Notes under the pieces: model-generated
Database searches by the model: none
Told to the model about the DNA's origin: nothing
The model's input: the letters and a program-made list of their open reading frames with translations, nothing else
In this document: piece by piece, positions 1 to 10,335 of the stretch
Layout: each line of letters begins with the position of its first letter
How positions within the stretch are numbered: the first letter of the stretch is position 1
Assembly (NCBI GenBank): GCA_033297075.1
Contig: MU858079.1
Location: forward strand, 1 to 64,000
Reading direction: 5' to 3'
Source: Rhypophila decipiens
Lineage: Eukaryota; Ascomycota; Sordariomycetes; Sordariales; Naviculisporaceae
DNA: 64,000 bases
Made by a program: the position numbers and the translations under genes

Positions 1-51
1 CGACACCTTCCGGCCTCCGTTGCCGCTGCCGTTTGTAGGTCGTTACGGTGA

Positions 52-240
52 CGGTGGTGGTCCGGGAACGTGAACGGGATCTTGTTCGGCAAAACATCGG
101 TCAAGAGACGAGCCAAGCCCGATGAGTCATCATTTGTTCCGTGCAAATCCCGAGAGTTTGCGCCTATCCGGAACGGGTTTGAGGCCGACACCGAGTGGCA
201 GGAGATTGCACGCAAGGCCTATCCCGATCTAAAGAAGTAG
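52..240 (+). CDS. 3' end of an unidentified coding region (partial)
   Basis: An open frame of 62 codons ends in TAG at 238-240. It may continue through an intron to the left of the window, because a TGA closes this frame at 49-51. The C-terminus is basic then acidic and ends in the residues YPDLKK. I do not recognise the family. The frame is probably genuine coding sequence because a second, mutated copy of its last 70 bases plus the downstream flank lies at 2719-3100, where the same codons carry C-to-T and G-to-A changes (for example TGGCAG becomes TAGTAA). A mobile-element gene is possible, but nothing in this fragment proves it. Confidence 0.35.
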   Translation, partial: RWWSGNVNGILFGKTSVKRRAKPDESSFVPCKSREFAPIRNGFEADTEWQEIARKAYPDLKK

Positions 241-400
241 GGTGGGAGAGAGTTGATATGAGGAAATAATGTACCTTCGTTTGAGAGATTATAAAGGTGT
301 TAGGGCTGCTTAACGCTTATATAATTACAATAGACTAGATTTCTATTCAGACTTTTTCTCGTAGGAAGAGAATAGGACAGCAACTATAGAGTAACTCACC
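171..400 (+). repeat. Dispersed repeat, less mutated copy
   Basis: This 230-bp segment covers the last codons of the left-edge gene plus about 160 bp of 3' flank. It matches 2719-3100 in the same orientation once a 144-bp insert in that copy is removed. Shared landmarks include GATTATAAAGGT and ATAGAGTAACTC. This copy keeps its open frame, and the other carries stops. Confidence 0.7.
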
Positions 401-564
401 CTTCGTTTGCCTTTAGACTTCGGACTTGCCAACACTCAGAAATGACGCAATGAGTCTATGTTTAACTTTGGGTTCTAAGTTTCCGTCCTAGTTCTTTCCT
501 CCCAAACCCTCTGCTACCTCTGCGTATTTAATCCCCATCGTCTCCCGTCGTACCGTTTTCTCTC

Positions 565-710
565 TTTTCTCTTCGCTTATCAATGTCCAACAACTTGCGA
601 CGATCAGCATCCATCGCAGCCCATCAATTACTGCGTCTCTCCAGTATTTTCTCTTTGCTCATCACCATCCAACAACTTGCGACGATCAGCATCCATCGAA
701 GCCCATCAAG
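565..710 (+). repeat. 82-bp tandem duplication in the HNH gene leader
   Basis: About 64 bp at 565-628 recur at 647-710, offset by 82 bp, ending directly at the ATG of the HNH gene. The shared core is CAACAACTTGCGACGATCAG followed by CATCCATCG. The duplication may double a leader or promoter element. Confidence 0.75.
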
Positions 711-2054
711 ATGGCCTCTGCTACAGGTCCGCACAGTATTGCCTTAATGCCAGAAGCGAAAATCGGCCCTCATCCAACCACCCGGTTCTACCATCCTAAT
801 GACTGGCTATTGCTTGAAATAGTAGGTCTCGACAAGAGCGCCACGGGCACCAGCGGTGCACATTACGGGACCGCCCTATCAGCTCTCCGCATCATTGCCA
901 ATAATGCACCACACTCCTGGCTGGCGGCAGACAAGGATGGTGCACCAATAACATGGAAGAGGACGGCATATTGACGGCCTCGTCATACTACTTCTTCGTC
1001 GAGGCAGTGACTTGTAAGTCTCCGTCCATTACACGAATATTGACTTGCAAAAAAACTAACTTGCAGCTACCAGATGACTACCCAATCGTCCTCGACTTCC
1101 ACGATTGGCGGTTCCCATCCGGCGGTCCACCCGAAGCCTGGAACACAGCAGCATTGAACCCAAAGCTCGCAGTGACTGGTTGCGCCATCAGCCAAAGAAC
1201 CTCTGCTATTGAGCAAGCACATCTGTGCCACCGCCGAGAAAGCATGGTTCGTGAGAGAGTGGATGCCTTATCTCGCCACAGGGGAGAACCCCCGCTCGAT
1301 GAACTCAGATTGCAATATGATTCCATTAAGGGCCGATCTACACAGGACCTTCGACAAAAAGCAATGGGTCATTGTTCCAAAGCATGGGTTCTTCGTCAGT
1401 CATATCCTCGTCGCAGAATTCGGTGGCCTTTACCCGGATTACCATGATTGCGTACCCTTTTTACATGTCGCCGGGAAGCCGGAAAATTTCCAACATTTCC
1501 TGTTCGCTGCCTTCGCTTACAGAATCATCAACCACCGAAAGCTAGCTCTCGGCAGTGGGGTGCCAGTCAAAGTGGTCCAGTACATCGAGGATAAAGGCGA
1601 ATGGGAAACTAATACCCTTGATTGCCAGCAGCTTAATGCCCGCTACGGCGGAGGCGGATTGGTTCACACCAGGAAGAGACCGAGACAGGCACTGAAGAAA
1701 AGGCGAGCAGAGGATGTCATGGAACCATGCAATGATAAGAGGCAGAAGCAAGATGACATCCCTGACGCCTCTGACACCTCATCCATCACCAGCACCTCAG
1801 ACAACTCGGAGCCTGAAATGCCCGACTACCTACGGGACCTCCCCGGCACCCCAGACAACTCGGAGCCTGAAATGCCCGACTACCTACGGGATCTCCCCGG
1901 CACCCCAGACAACTCGGAGCCTGAAATGCCCGACGAGCTACGGGACCGCCCTGGTACCCCAGATAACTCGGAGCCTGAAATTCCCGACCCCTGGGACACT
2001 CATGACGCAGGAATTTCTGACTCTGACGTCTCCGAAAGTAATAAGGACTCGTAG
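711..2054 (+). pseudogene. HNH-endonuclease-domain gene (fungal HNH_2 type) with two frameshifts
   Basis: Three reading frames together give one protein of a common fungal HNH family. Frame one (711-about 945) starts at ATG 711 and carries the family's N-terminal region. Frame two (about 945-1222) carries the strand-forming segment SSYYFFVEAVT and, after an intron at 1014-1073, DYPIVLDFHDWRFPSG. Frame three (about 1222-2054) carries the nuclease core. The HNH residues are split over the last junction: QAHLC, then a downstream Asn and RADLHRTFDKKQWV. No GT-AG intron fits the switches near 945 and 1222, so they look like single-base indels, and I call this a pseudogene unless the assembly is wrong. 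The C-terminus has 3.5 copies of an 18-residue acidic repeat (1798-1995). Such HNH proteins are common in fungi, mostly with unknown substrates. Confidence 0.65.
1798..1995 (+). repeat. 54-bp coding tandem repeat (18-residue unit)
   Basis: Three full units and one partial unit encode DNSEPEMPDYLRDLPGTP-like repeats at the acidic C-terminus of the HNH gene. The first two units are almost identical at DNA level, so the expansion is recent or homogenised. Confidence 0.85.
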
Positions 2055-2718
2055 GGCAAATTGTCCTTCTTGTAATTGTCAAGATCGTTGTTGCCGGAAA
2101 CTAAGGCTAAGTGTGTAGAGGGCTGGATGAAGGACATCACATGGGTAACGTGAGTTGTGGCAGGAGCGTTCCGGCTGTGTTCATCATCACTCAAGGGCGC
2201 GAGGGTTTGTGAAAGTCCATCTTGATGACCCCTCCGTTTTAGTTAGCGAAGTCTCTACTATTCAGTCAGGTCCAACGAGGAGCAATACTTAGCTAGGTCT
2301 AGAAAGAAGCAATTGAATAGTTCCCAGCGAATGCCTTGTTCCAAGTGGTAGTAACAATGATTTGCATAGATCTCAAGATCTACAACCGATGATGCGGTGT
2401 CTGACAACGGTGTTCGACCCACGACTGCCCTTCTATGAGGAGAATCCCTTGTGATGTTACTTCGATCTACGATGGATAGAAGCAATCGCGTCATTCATTT
2501 TTCTATGGGTCAGAAGCGATAACGTGTCAACTACGGACTTGCGCCGGACCGGCGACCGCGAACAATGCTCGCGGTGCTATATCGGTCTAAGGATATGCAA
2601 TTCCGGCGGTCAGAGTTCAATGATCTAGGTGTAGTGATTATGGTCACTTGACTTAGTTACTACTACGGCGGTTTGGCTGATGCATGCCGGGCTCTCTACA
2701 GCTAATTACACATATCTG
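2055..2718. other. Intergenic, no gene seen
   Basis: Only short ORFs on both strands, none with family features. The sequence is moderately AT-rich and merges into the decayed repeat to the right. Confidence 0.5.
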
Positions 2719-3100
2719 GAGCGGGTTTGACGCCGATACCGAGTAGTAAGAGATTGCATACAAGGTATTAAGGTACCCTAATCTAAAAAAATAGGTTAAA
2801 AGAGATTCGAAGAGAAGAAATAGATATACCTTCTTTTTTAAAGATTATAAAGGTAGTGTAACGATCGTGACATACCACACCACTACGTAACATAGCCCAA
2901 AAGAGCAACTAGACTTGATTGGAAGATCCAATCAAGTAAATGGTATGTATAGTACGTATGAGGGTGTATAGGGTGGTTGTTCCTCTATACGATCCTCACA
3001 GGTAGTAGGGTTGCTTAAGACTTAAATATAATCGACTATATTCTGTTTAGACTTTGTTTTGTAGGGAGAGACAACGATGGTAATTATAGAGTAACTCGCC
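2719..3100 (+). repeat. RIP-mutated copy of the 171-400 repeat
   Basis: Same orientation as 171-400. Relative to that copy the differences are mostly C-to-T or G-to-A: GAGTGGCAGGAG reads GAGTAGTAAGAG, ATTGCACGC reads ATTGCATAC, AAGAAGTAG reads AAAAAATAG. This strand-symmetric transition bias is the hallmark of RIP. The copy is split by a 144-bp insert at 2857-3000. Confidence 0.75.
2857..3000. mobile_element. 144-bp solo-LTR-like or MITE insertion with 5-bp target duplication
   Basis: The insert starts TGTAACGATCG and ends GATCCTCACA, so it has the TG...CA termini of LTRs. It is flanked on both sides by GGTAG (2852-2856 and 3001-3005), and removing it restores colinearity with 171-400. It contains a perfect 10-bp inverted repeat (CTTGATTGGA / TCCAATCAAG, about 2914-2936). 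The ends also share TGTnnnGATCGT as imperfect inverted repeats, so a small MITE is the alternative. No coding capacity. Confidence 0.65.
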
Positions 3101-3263
3101 TTGTTCCATTGTTTGTTAGCAGCACAGTTCCCGGGATTAGTTTATAAGATGCGTGTTTGTCTCGTAGGAAGAGACGAGGACGGTAACCATAGAGCTACTT
3201 ACCTTTGCTATTGTTAGTCAGCAGCATAGTTCCCAGAATAAGTTCACAAGATCCGCAGGCATG
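3061..3263 (+). repeat. Two diverged tandem copies of a ~103-bp unit
   Basis: Units begin GTAGGGAGAG at 3061 and GTAGGAAGAG at 3164. They share AGCAGCATAGTTCCC-like and CACAAGATCCG-like blocks. The unit start also matches 361-400, so it belongs to the same decayed repeat family. Confidence 0.65.
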
Positions 3264-3498
3264 TTTAGAGAAACAACAAGAGACATGTATTACCAAATAA
3301 ACGCCTTATCTACATTATCTTAAGAAATTCGAAAAACCCCATCCAAAACACCAAACTCGGAAGCTATATAGTACAAACGAATACTCCTATACTCATCCAC
3401 CTACCTATATCTTAACATCCTCCCCAGGGCCCACCTCATTCCTCCCCAGAGTACTCCTCCTCAGCCTACTCCTCCTCAGCCTACTCCTCGTCAGAAGA

Positions 3499-6400
3499 CT
3501 ACTCATCATACTCTACCGGCGTCCTATACGCAGTAGTAGTAACCTTAACAGGCGGCTCCATGACCTCCGAACCAGATGTCTCTTCCTCCTCCTCTTCAAC
3601 CGGAGTCCTCGCCTCAAAAGTAGCCTCAGTATACATGTCCTTGACATTTTCAAAACTCCTCCGTTCAATGTCATCTGGATGTGGTGGCTGAGCCGAAGGA
3701 ATTTCGCTAAAGGACGTTGTATTCTCCGGGTACTTGTGGAAGAATGGCTTAGTCTTAGGACGAGCAGGCTTGACCTCCTTCTGGTCTACACTTTCAAAAC
3801 CATTCCACTCATCACCTGGTGGGGCAGTGATATACCGCTCAATGTCGCTAAGGGACATATTCTCCGTGAACGAGGGGTCCTTGATGGTTTCAAAACTCCT
3901 GTTTTCAATGTCATTTGGTCCTGGTGGCTGGTGCGAAGGGATTTTGCTAAAGGACACGTTCTCCGGGAACTGGTGGACTGTATGTGGGTTAGGAGGAGGG
4001 GCAGGCTTAGTAGTAACCTTTTGGTCCTTGACCCTCTTCACAACCTCCTCGATATCATCCGGAAATTCATCATCGGTGTCTTCCTGGTTCGGATCTGGTT
4101 TCCAGCTTGGATCGGGATTAGGCTTCTTCCCAGTTGTTGGCTTGTTGGCAGGGGAGGTCTTGGTCTTGTTGTCCTGCTCGACCTTTACCTTCTTGTTCAG
4201 ATGCTTGTCCACCCCGTCATCGCTCCACTCATCATCATCAGGCGACGTGGGACCAGGCTTATACGACGGATCGTCGTTGGTGAGCTTGTGCTTCTTGCTG
4301 TGAACGCTTGGGGTTTTGGTTCTCCCTGGCGGAGTGCTCGGAGGCCTGGGTTGTGGCGGGGCAGATACTATTTTTTTTGAATCCTGTCCTCTTGCGACAC
4401 GTACCGGGTGTTGTTGGCTTGACCGGGGATGGTGCTGGCGATGGTGCTGGCGATGGTGATGGTGATGGTGATGGTGATGGTGATGGTGATGGTGATGGTG
4501 CTGGTGCTGGTGGTGGTCGTGTTGGCTTGAATGGGGATACTACTGGTGGTCGTGTTGGCTTGACCGGGGATGGTGGTGCTGGTGGTCGTGTTGGCGAGAG
4601 CTTGAATTTCTTGCTTGGAGATTCAGATTCAGGACGATAAAACGATTCAGGTACTAGCACGGTATCCCCATCACCTTCTACCTCGGACTCCGGAGTGGGA
4701 GAGGGACGCTTCTCGGGTATAACCTGAAGTGGTTTGAATGGTTTCGGCTTTTGCCCGGGGATGATGGGAGGAGGGATATGGGTTGTGGAAATCTTGTTCC
4801 ATGGCTTTTTGGGGGGTGTTCTCGGTACCTCAACCTGGTCTGTTGACTCTGTTTTGTTTGTTGAGTCGGGAGGCTTTGTCGAGGGCCTTGTCGGGGGCTT
4901 TGTTGAGGGCCTTGTCGGGGGCCGGTAAGTCGGGGTCTTGGGGAATTCTCCGTCTGTGAAGATGGGGGTGAATATTCCAGGGGGTCGTTTTTGAATTTGA
5001 TTGACAACAACGTTATGGGTGATGATGGAACCTGGTACATTGCGCCCAGGCTGACTGCCAAAGATCTTTGGGATCGAAACGCCCGTCGGCATTGTGACTG
5101 GCCTTTGCCTTCGCTGGGGTATCGTAGCTGGTGCTATTATTGATGGCGGCGGGGGTCTCTCCACGGGGGCTATCTCTTCTTGGACATGAACACCACCAGG
5201 GCCGGTATCATCGACAGCATCGACACCGTCGACACCGTCGTCAACGTCACCAATAACACCGTTATCAACTTCGACAAGAATCCGAGTAATGTCGTGATCA
5301 ATCTCGTCATCAGAGTCGGTGTTCTCGTCGTCGGTGCTCTCGTGGGGCTTAGTTGGGGGCGTCGGCGTCGGCGTCACGACGGGGGCAGGGGGCTTGACGG
5401 GCGACGGTGTGACGACGGGCGGCTTCGGGGGCGGCTTGTCCAGGACTGCCGGCTTGTAAAAGTAGCCAGCTGCCATGTAGAGATGGCGCTTCTCGAAGCG
5501 TGGATACGACAGGGGAGATGGTATTGTGCTGGGCGAGCATCTCAACACGTGTTTGGTTCCGTCCCGGGCGGTCTGGTGGTTGTTGCTGTTGGTTCGCAAC
5601 CAGGAATATCCATCCGCTGAAGCAAGCGAAATGCGGGGCAACCTGACCTCGTAGTGATGGAAGGTATTTGGAACGAGTGGGACGAAATGGTTGCCGCCTT
5701 TGAAGGCCGCAAACAAGTGGCGGCTGTTGAAGGCGCCGTAGGTTCTCAGGTCGTAGACTGTATCTGCCCCGTATTCCGACGTTGCACTGGTTGTGAAGCT
5801 GTACAGAACGAGGAAGACGCCATAGACGTCGGCGGTCAAGGCGCACATTTCATCGCTGGTCCAGCAGTTGGGTATCTGCAGCCGTTCCCAGAGGTTGACC
5901 TCTCCTTCCCATGCGCCTTTGAAACCACGACCTGAGGCGTTGGTTGTGGAGTCGACGGCATTCTGGCATTTGTAGAATTTGTGCCGGACGTGGTCCTTGT
6001 TGATCAGCACTTTCTCTAGGTAGTACAAGTGTTCAGCCTTGACGCGGAGCCAGGCGCTGGAGGTGCCATAGAGAAGAAGGGCCATGGCGGTGAAGTAGCA
6101 GTTTCCGTCACCCACTCCCCCCGAAAAATTCGGATGCGCCACAAAGACGACATTCTCCACCATAGGGAAGCCACTGTACAAGAGACGGGTATTTTTTTGC
6201 TTTTCAGCCTCCAGCGTGGGCTTCCAATCCTCGTTGTCCAGCATGGCCTCTACATCGCCGCCTCTAGCTGCCTCGCCCGTCAAGTGGTTCTCGAACGCGA
6301 CTTGATATTCCTTCATATAGTACGCCTTGAAATCCCGGTCCGTAAACCTGAGCTGTTTTCGGATAGTCTTGAACTTCAGTCTCGGAATCACACCAGGCCC

Positions 6401-7039
6401 CGGGATGGTCTTTTTTTTCGGCATGTTGTCGTCCTCGTCGCCAGAGTCTGAGATGGATACCGGGTTATTCTTATTGTTTGAGATTAGGTCAAGGACGAGG
6501 GGGCTTTGACTCGGTTCTGGTTTGACTTTGGGCTCGCCATCGTCCTCGCTGTCCGAGGTTAAATCAAAGACGTGCTTTTTATCCGGTTTTGGTTTGGGCT
6601 CGCCATCGTCCTCGTCGTCGGAAAGTGGTTCTAGTTTGATTTTGGGCCCGCCGTTGTCCTCGTTGTCCGAGATTAGGTCAATGCTGTGCTTTTTATCCGG
6701 TTTTGGTTTGGGCCAGACATCGTCCTCGTCGTCGGAGAGTGGTTCTAGTTTGATTTTGGGCCCGCCGTCGTCCTCGTTGTCCGAGGTTAGGTCAATGGTG
6801 TCCTCCGGTTTTGGTTTGGGCTTAGCCGGAGTGCTCGTCTGTTTCTTGAAGTTCTCCTGGAGGACGGTGAGGTTGTCCGAATCGACAAGAGCTGGACGTT
6901 GGATGGTATCCAGCTCTGCCAGATATGCGATTCTGGTCAGGGCATATTTCTCATATTTGTTATAAGCTTTCCATTTCTTCTCCATCTCGTCGGCTATTTT
7001 TTTCCGTTCCGCGGCTTTTCTTGCCCTTTCTGAAGCCAT
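3499..7039 (-). CDS. OTU-type cysteine protease (putative deubiquitinase) with SIM/SUMO-site repeats and long proline-rich tail
   Basis: Start ATG at 7037-7039. Residues about 285-460 form an OTU-like domain: VGDGNCYFTAMA supplies D311 and C314, and GGNHFVPL supplies H451, so the expected catalytic residues are present. OTU proteases usually cleave ubiquitin chains. An N-terminal basic coil (1-45) is followed by a 38-residue repeat, three copies at about residues 80-194. Each copy has an I/V-D-L-T/I-S-D acidic segment resembling a SUMO-interaction motif and then a psi-K-x-E SUMO consensus (K97, K135, K173). The C-terminal half is disordered and rich in Pro/Lys/Thr, with a Ser-Pro tract and a PENxxSFSxIPSxQPP module repeated twice. 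The frame shifts by one at about 4371-4378, an 8-T run on the + strand. Either a homopolymer indel or a 37-nt intron (GTACGT...AATAG) rejoins it, giving about 1,167-1,179 residues. Confidence 0.75.
4435..4510 (+). repeat. GGTGAT hexanucleotide tract, coding on the minus strand
   Basis: Runs of GGTGAT and GGTGCT encode Ser-Pro and Ala-Pro dipeptides in the tail of the OTU protein. Length polymorphism is likely. Confidence 0.85.
6440..6800 (-). repeat. 114-bp coding tandem repeat in the OTU gene
   Basis: About three units encode the 38-residue period described for the OTU protein. The fixed phase puts the acidic hydrophobic motif and the Lys acceptor motif at the same place in every unit. Confidence 0.8.
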
Positions 7040-7917
7040 GGTGGAAGCAGTTTGAGGCGACAAGGCCAAACCAAAGAATGTGCAAGGCCGGGTTCGCTGT
7101 GTTGTGGGGGAGCGATAGCAATCCACTGCATGTGTGTACAGCTGGGGACATAACAGAAAACACGACTTGTCGCACCAGGCGACAAGGTTGAAGTAATAGA
7201 ACCATTGAAACAAAGAGCATTCATCATGCATCAATGGCCGCTTTTGGTGGCCTGGCGACGGCGGCATCGAGGCCTTTGCTGACTAGCCAAACAAAGAAGG
7301 CGCGGCCAAAGCCCCAAAGGTGTTGGGGACGTCCTTTGTCCAAACCTCGACTTCTCAAAGGAGGGACAAGTGGGATTGAGATCGAGTCCTGTCCTTTGCT
7401 TTCTTGAGGACAACAGGACCCAATGGAGAAACAAAGTTGGGATGGCAAGTATTGAGGAAGCGTTGATGAATGTGCAGACAGAGTCGACAGACGGCGATGG
7501 GGCACTAAGTCATCTCGAGATTGCAACCCAATCGAGAGCATGCATCCGTAGAGTAACCAGTCAACAACTCAACTGTATACACTTGGTTGTCAAGCATGAT
7601 CCTAGAGATGAGATAAATTAGTAATGCTGGAGTTGTGCCTTCGTGGGTGTGAGGATCGACAAGTTGATAACCCTAACCCTTCGGTCCCCGGCCGGCTACT
7701 GTACAGTAGTGGTCCGGGTTAGCAGGGAGCTCGGCTGCGGAGCTCGGTTGCCGATCTCGGCCTAAAATTATTCAAACTCTCAAATGTCCCATCCCCACCG
7801 GCCGGGATCCCGATCAGCACCACCGCGTCATAGGTATGCCTCCCAAAGGGGAGCCACAGAACGGTAACTGCAATCCATGACATAGCTAGTTCTCACCATC
7901 ACCCATCACCCATCACT
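7040..7917. other. Intergenic between divergent genes
   Basis: Shared upstream region of the OTU gene (minus) and the ferroportin gene (plus). It contains a short telomere-like run TAACCCTAACCCTT near 7667-7681. No convincing ORF. Confidence 0.5.
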
Positions 7918-9530
7918 ATGGCCAGTAACCGCTCTCCAACGGTTGAGGTGCAACCACCGGCCATCACGTCACCGATGAGCCCACACCAAAGCATCAGAAG
8001 CTCGCACCAAACATCTTCTCCCACCGGCGCCGTTCCCGCGAACATAGCCTCGCTCTTGTACACCTCTCACTTCCTGTCGACATGGAACTCGCGTCTTTTC
8101 GAATTCGGCGCCGTTCTCTTCCTGGCCTCCATCTTCCCCGACACCCTCCAACCAATGTCTGTTTATGCCCTGATGCGATGCGCCGCCGCTATAATCCTAT
8201 CCCAGCCAGTCGGACACCTAATTGACCACGGTAATCGGCTCAGCGTCGTGAGATTGTCGATCCTTGGACAGCGCGGCGCCGTTATCTTCAGCTGTGCTTG
8301 TTTCTTGATTATGCACACCAAGAACCAAGTTCTTTCGACAGAGCCAGAAGATCTACATCAGGGTGTCATATTCGGGCTAGCAGTCATGGCAGCCTGTATC
8401 GAGAAGCTCGCCTCCATCATGAATTCGGTCTCAGTCGAGCGGGACTGGGTGGTCGTCATTGCCGGCGAAAATGACCATGCCAGGCGCGAGATGAACGCCA
8501 AAATGAGACGAATCGATCTGCTCTGCAAGTTACTCGGTCCGCTCGCCATCTCCATGATTGCCATCATCTCGACCCCGGTAGCTATCTGGGCCACGCTCGG
8601 CATGAATATCGTCGCAGTAGGAGTCGAGTACGCTTTCATTGCGCGGGTGTATGGCATGGTGCCCGACCTTCGGCGCCAACGTGTCACTGAGACTCAAGAC
8701 AGAACCGGATATCACGAAGTTGGCTCAAATTCCCAAGGAACGACAATGTCCAATCCCATTTCGCGATTCTCGAGCTCTCTGCTCTTCTACTTCCGACATG
8801 CCGCGTTCCTGCCCTCCTTCTCGCTGGCGCTGCTTTACCTCACTGTGCTGTCCTTCTCAGGGCAGATGATCACATACCTCATCTCGGTCGGATATACCTC
8901 GTTCCACGTCGGTTTAGCACGTACACTGGGCACCGCCTTCGAGCTCAGCGCAACCTGGGCGGCTCCAATGCTGGTCCGGCGCATTGGTGATATCCGGGGT
9001 GGCATCTGGAGTCTTAGCTGGCAAATGGCCTGTCTCGCTGCCGCCGTCGCTTGGTTGTTTATCTATGCCAATCGCACCATGGACCATCCCGGCGCAGGAG
9101 TAAACAACTGGATTTCTGCAACTGGACTAGCTGTGAGTGTAGCGCTCAGTAGGGTCGGGCTCTGGGGATATGACCTCTGCGCACAGAATATCATACAAGA
9201 GGTAAACTCCCCTTCTACAGCACACGATTTCCTCGGTTCCCCGTCTGACTCTTATTACCATCAAAACAGGAGGTAGAACCCGACCATCGAGGCGCATTCT
9301 CAGCAGTGGAGACATCAGTCCAAAACTTGTTCGAGCTAATCTCGTACTCAACCACCATCATTTTCTCCCGACCAGACCAGTTCAAGTGGCCCGTGGTTAT
9401 CTCCATCGCGGCGGTATATATCTCAGGCGGTCTATACGCGACGTTTGTTCGAAAGAGACGAGGCCACTTATTCCATGCCCCGCCATCTCATTGTCTTTGC
9501 AACAAGAACGAGATAGATACCAGAGCTTGA
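7918..9530 (+). CDS. Ferroportin-like (SLC40A family) iron exporter
   Basis: Join 7918-9201 and 9270-9530, 514 residues. The 68-nt intron has GTAAAC and ACAG ends and phase 0. After a polar leader of about 45 residues, LLYTSHFLSTWNSRLFEFG matches the first helix signature of ferroportin (fungal, plant and animal FPN1). Further helices follow up to about residue 430. The second exon carries the conserved post-loop segment, HRGAFSAVETSVQNLFELIS, and the last helix. Ferroportins export Fe2+ and sometimes other divalent metals across the plasma or vacuolar membrane. Here the loop between the two six-helix halves is short. No duplicated locus and no lesion is seen. MFS-like folds look similar, but the N-terminal signature favours SLC40A. 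Confidence 0.85.
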
Positions 9531-9844
9531 TATAGAGTTGTAGGTACTAAGTGTTTATCTGCAACCAACAGGTGGCAGTCAATGGCGAAACAAGTCGGTC
9601 GGGACAAAGGAATGCACATCAGGTAATTAGTATAAGAAATAAAAGCGTTAAGAGTTTATCCAGATTTTCGAGTGAATTAAGAAAGAATAGTGAAGAGAGC
9701 GTCTGAAAGGAAAATAGCACATGGTAAGACGGATGATGAAGAGGGGAGACTTTATCGCATTTGATTAAAAATATAAATCGGCGTTGAGATGCTTGGTCGA
9801 TTATAAAAATAGGTAGGCGACGACGGCAACCACACTCAGTCGTT
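9531..9844. other. Intergenic, no gene seen
   Basis: 3' flank of the ferroportin gene, AT-rich from about 9620, with no supported ORF. Confidence 0.5.
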
Positions 9845-10335
9845 TTAGGCCATGCCCAATAGAGTAACAGCAGCCTCGGCGGCTGCGTCCTCCTTATCAG
9901 TCTCCTCCTCGTTAACCTCCTCCTCGGCAGCTACCTCCTTTTCAGCCTCCTCCTCCTCGGCGGCTGCTTCCTCCCCCTCATTCTTATAATCCTCCTCCTT
10001 AGTGGGCAGGGCAAGTTGGGCCGGGGCTGCTGGGGCTGCTGGTGCTGTTGGTTCTGCTGGGGCTGCTAGTCCTGCTGATGCTGTTAGGGCTGTTGGGGCT
10101 GGTGCTGCTGGGGCTGCTGCCGGCTCCAAGGACGCATATCGGCGTCGGTAGCCTCGGCTGCGTGTTGAGTTTTTTGGGGGCTCCAAACCGTCTTGGAGCT
10201 CGCCAGTTAAGTATGAGCACTGATTCGCCTATATCCTAGAGGTGAAAAGGATGACTCAAAGTCAGTGAAGAGGTACTAAGAGAGGAGAGACTTACTAGGA
10301 GGCTACTTACGGGACGTCTTTAGCATCAGAGGCAT
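9845..10335 (-). CDS. Low-complexity Ala/Pro/Glu-rich ORF, doubtful gene
   Basis: A GCTGCTGGG-type tract (about 10020-10130) keeps several frames open. The most protein-like frame (9845-10186) gives an Ala/Pro-rich half followed by a Glu/Ala-rich acidic half ending TLLGMA. A short exon at 10317-10335 (MPLMLKTS) with a good GTAAGT donor could be the start. However, the frame it splices into by strict GT-AG rules is a different, Ser/Pro-rich one of about 83 residues. I cannot choose between them, and no family is recognised. Confidence 0.25.
10030..10130 (+). repeat. GCTGCTGGG-type trinucleotide/9-bp low-complexity tract
   Basis: Imperfect GCTGCTGGG, GCTGTTGGT and similar units in tandem. They explain the open frames seen here on both strands. 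Confidence 0.7.

Noticed and set aside
4308..4640. + strand Gly/Asp-rich ORF
   Set aside because: Shadow of the GGTGAT repeat that encodes Ser-Pro on the minus strand.
6522..6965. + strand Ser-rich repeat ORF
   Set aside because: Antisense of the 114-bp OTU repeat; open because of repeat composition.
7666..7681. Telomere end or chromosome terminus
   Set aside because: Only two TAACCC-like units with genes on both sides; an interstitial remnant at most.
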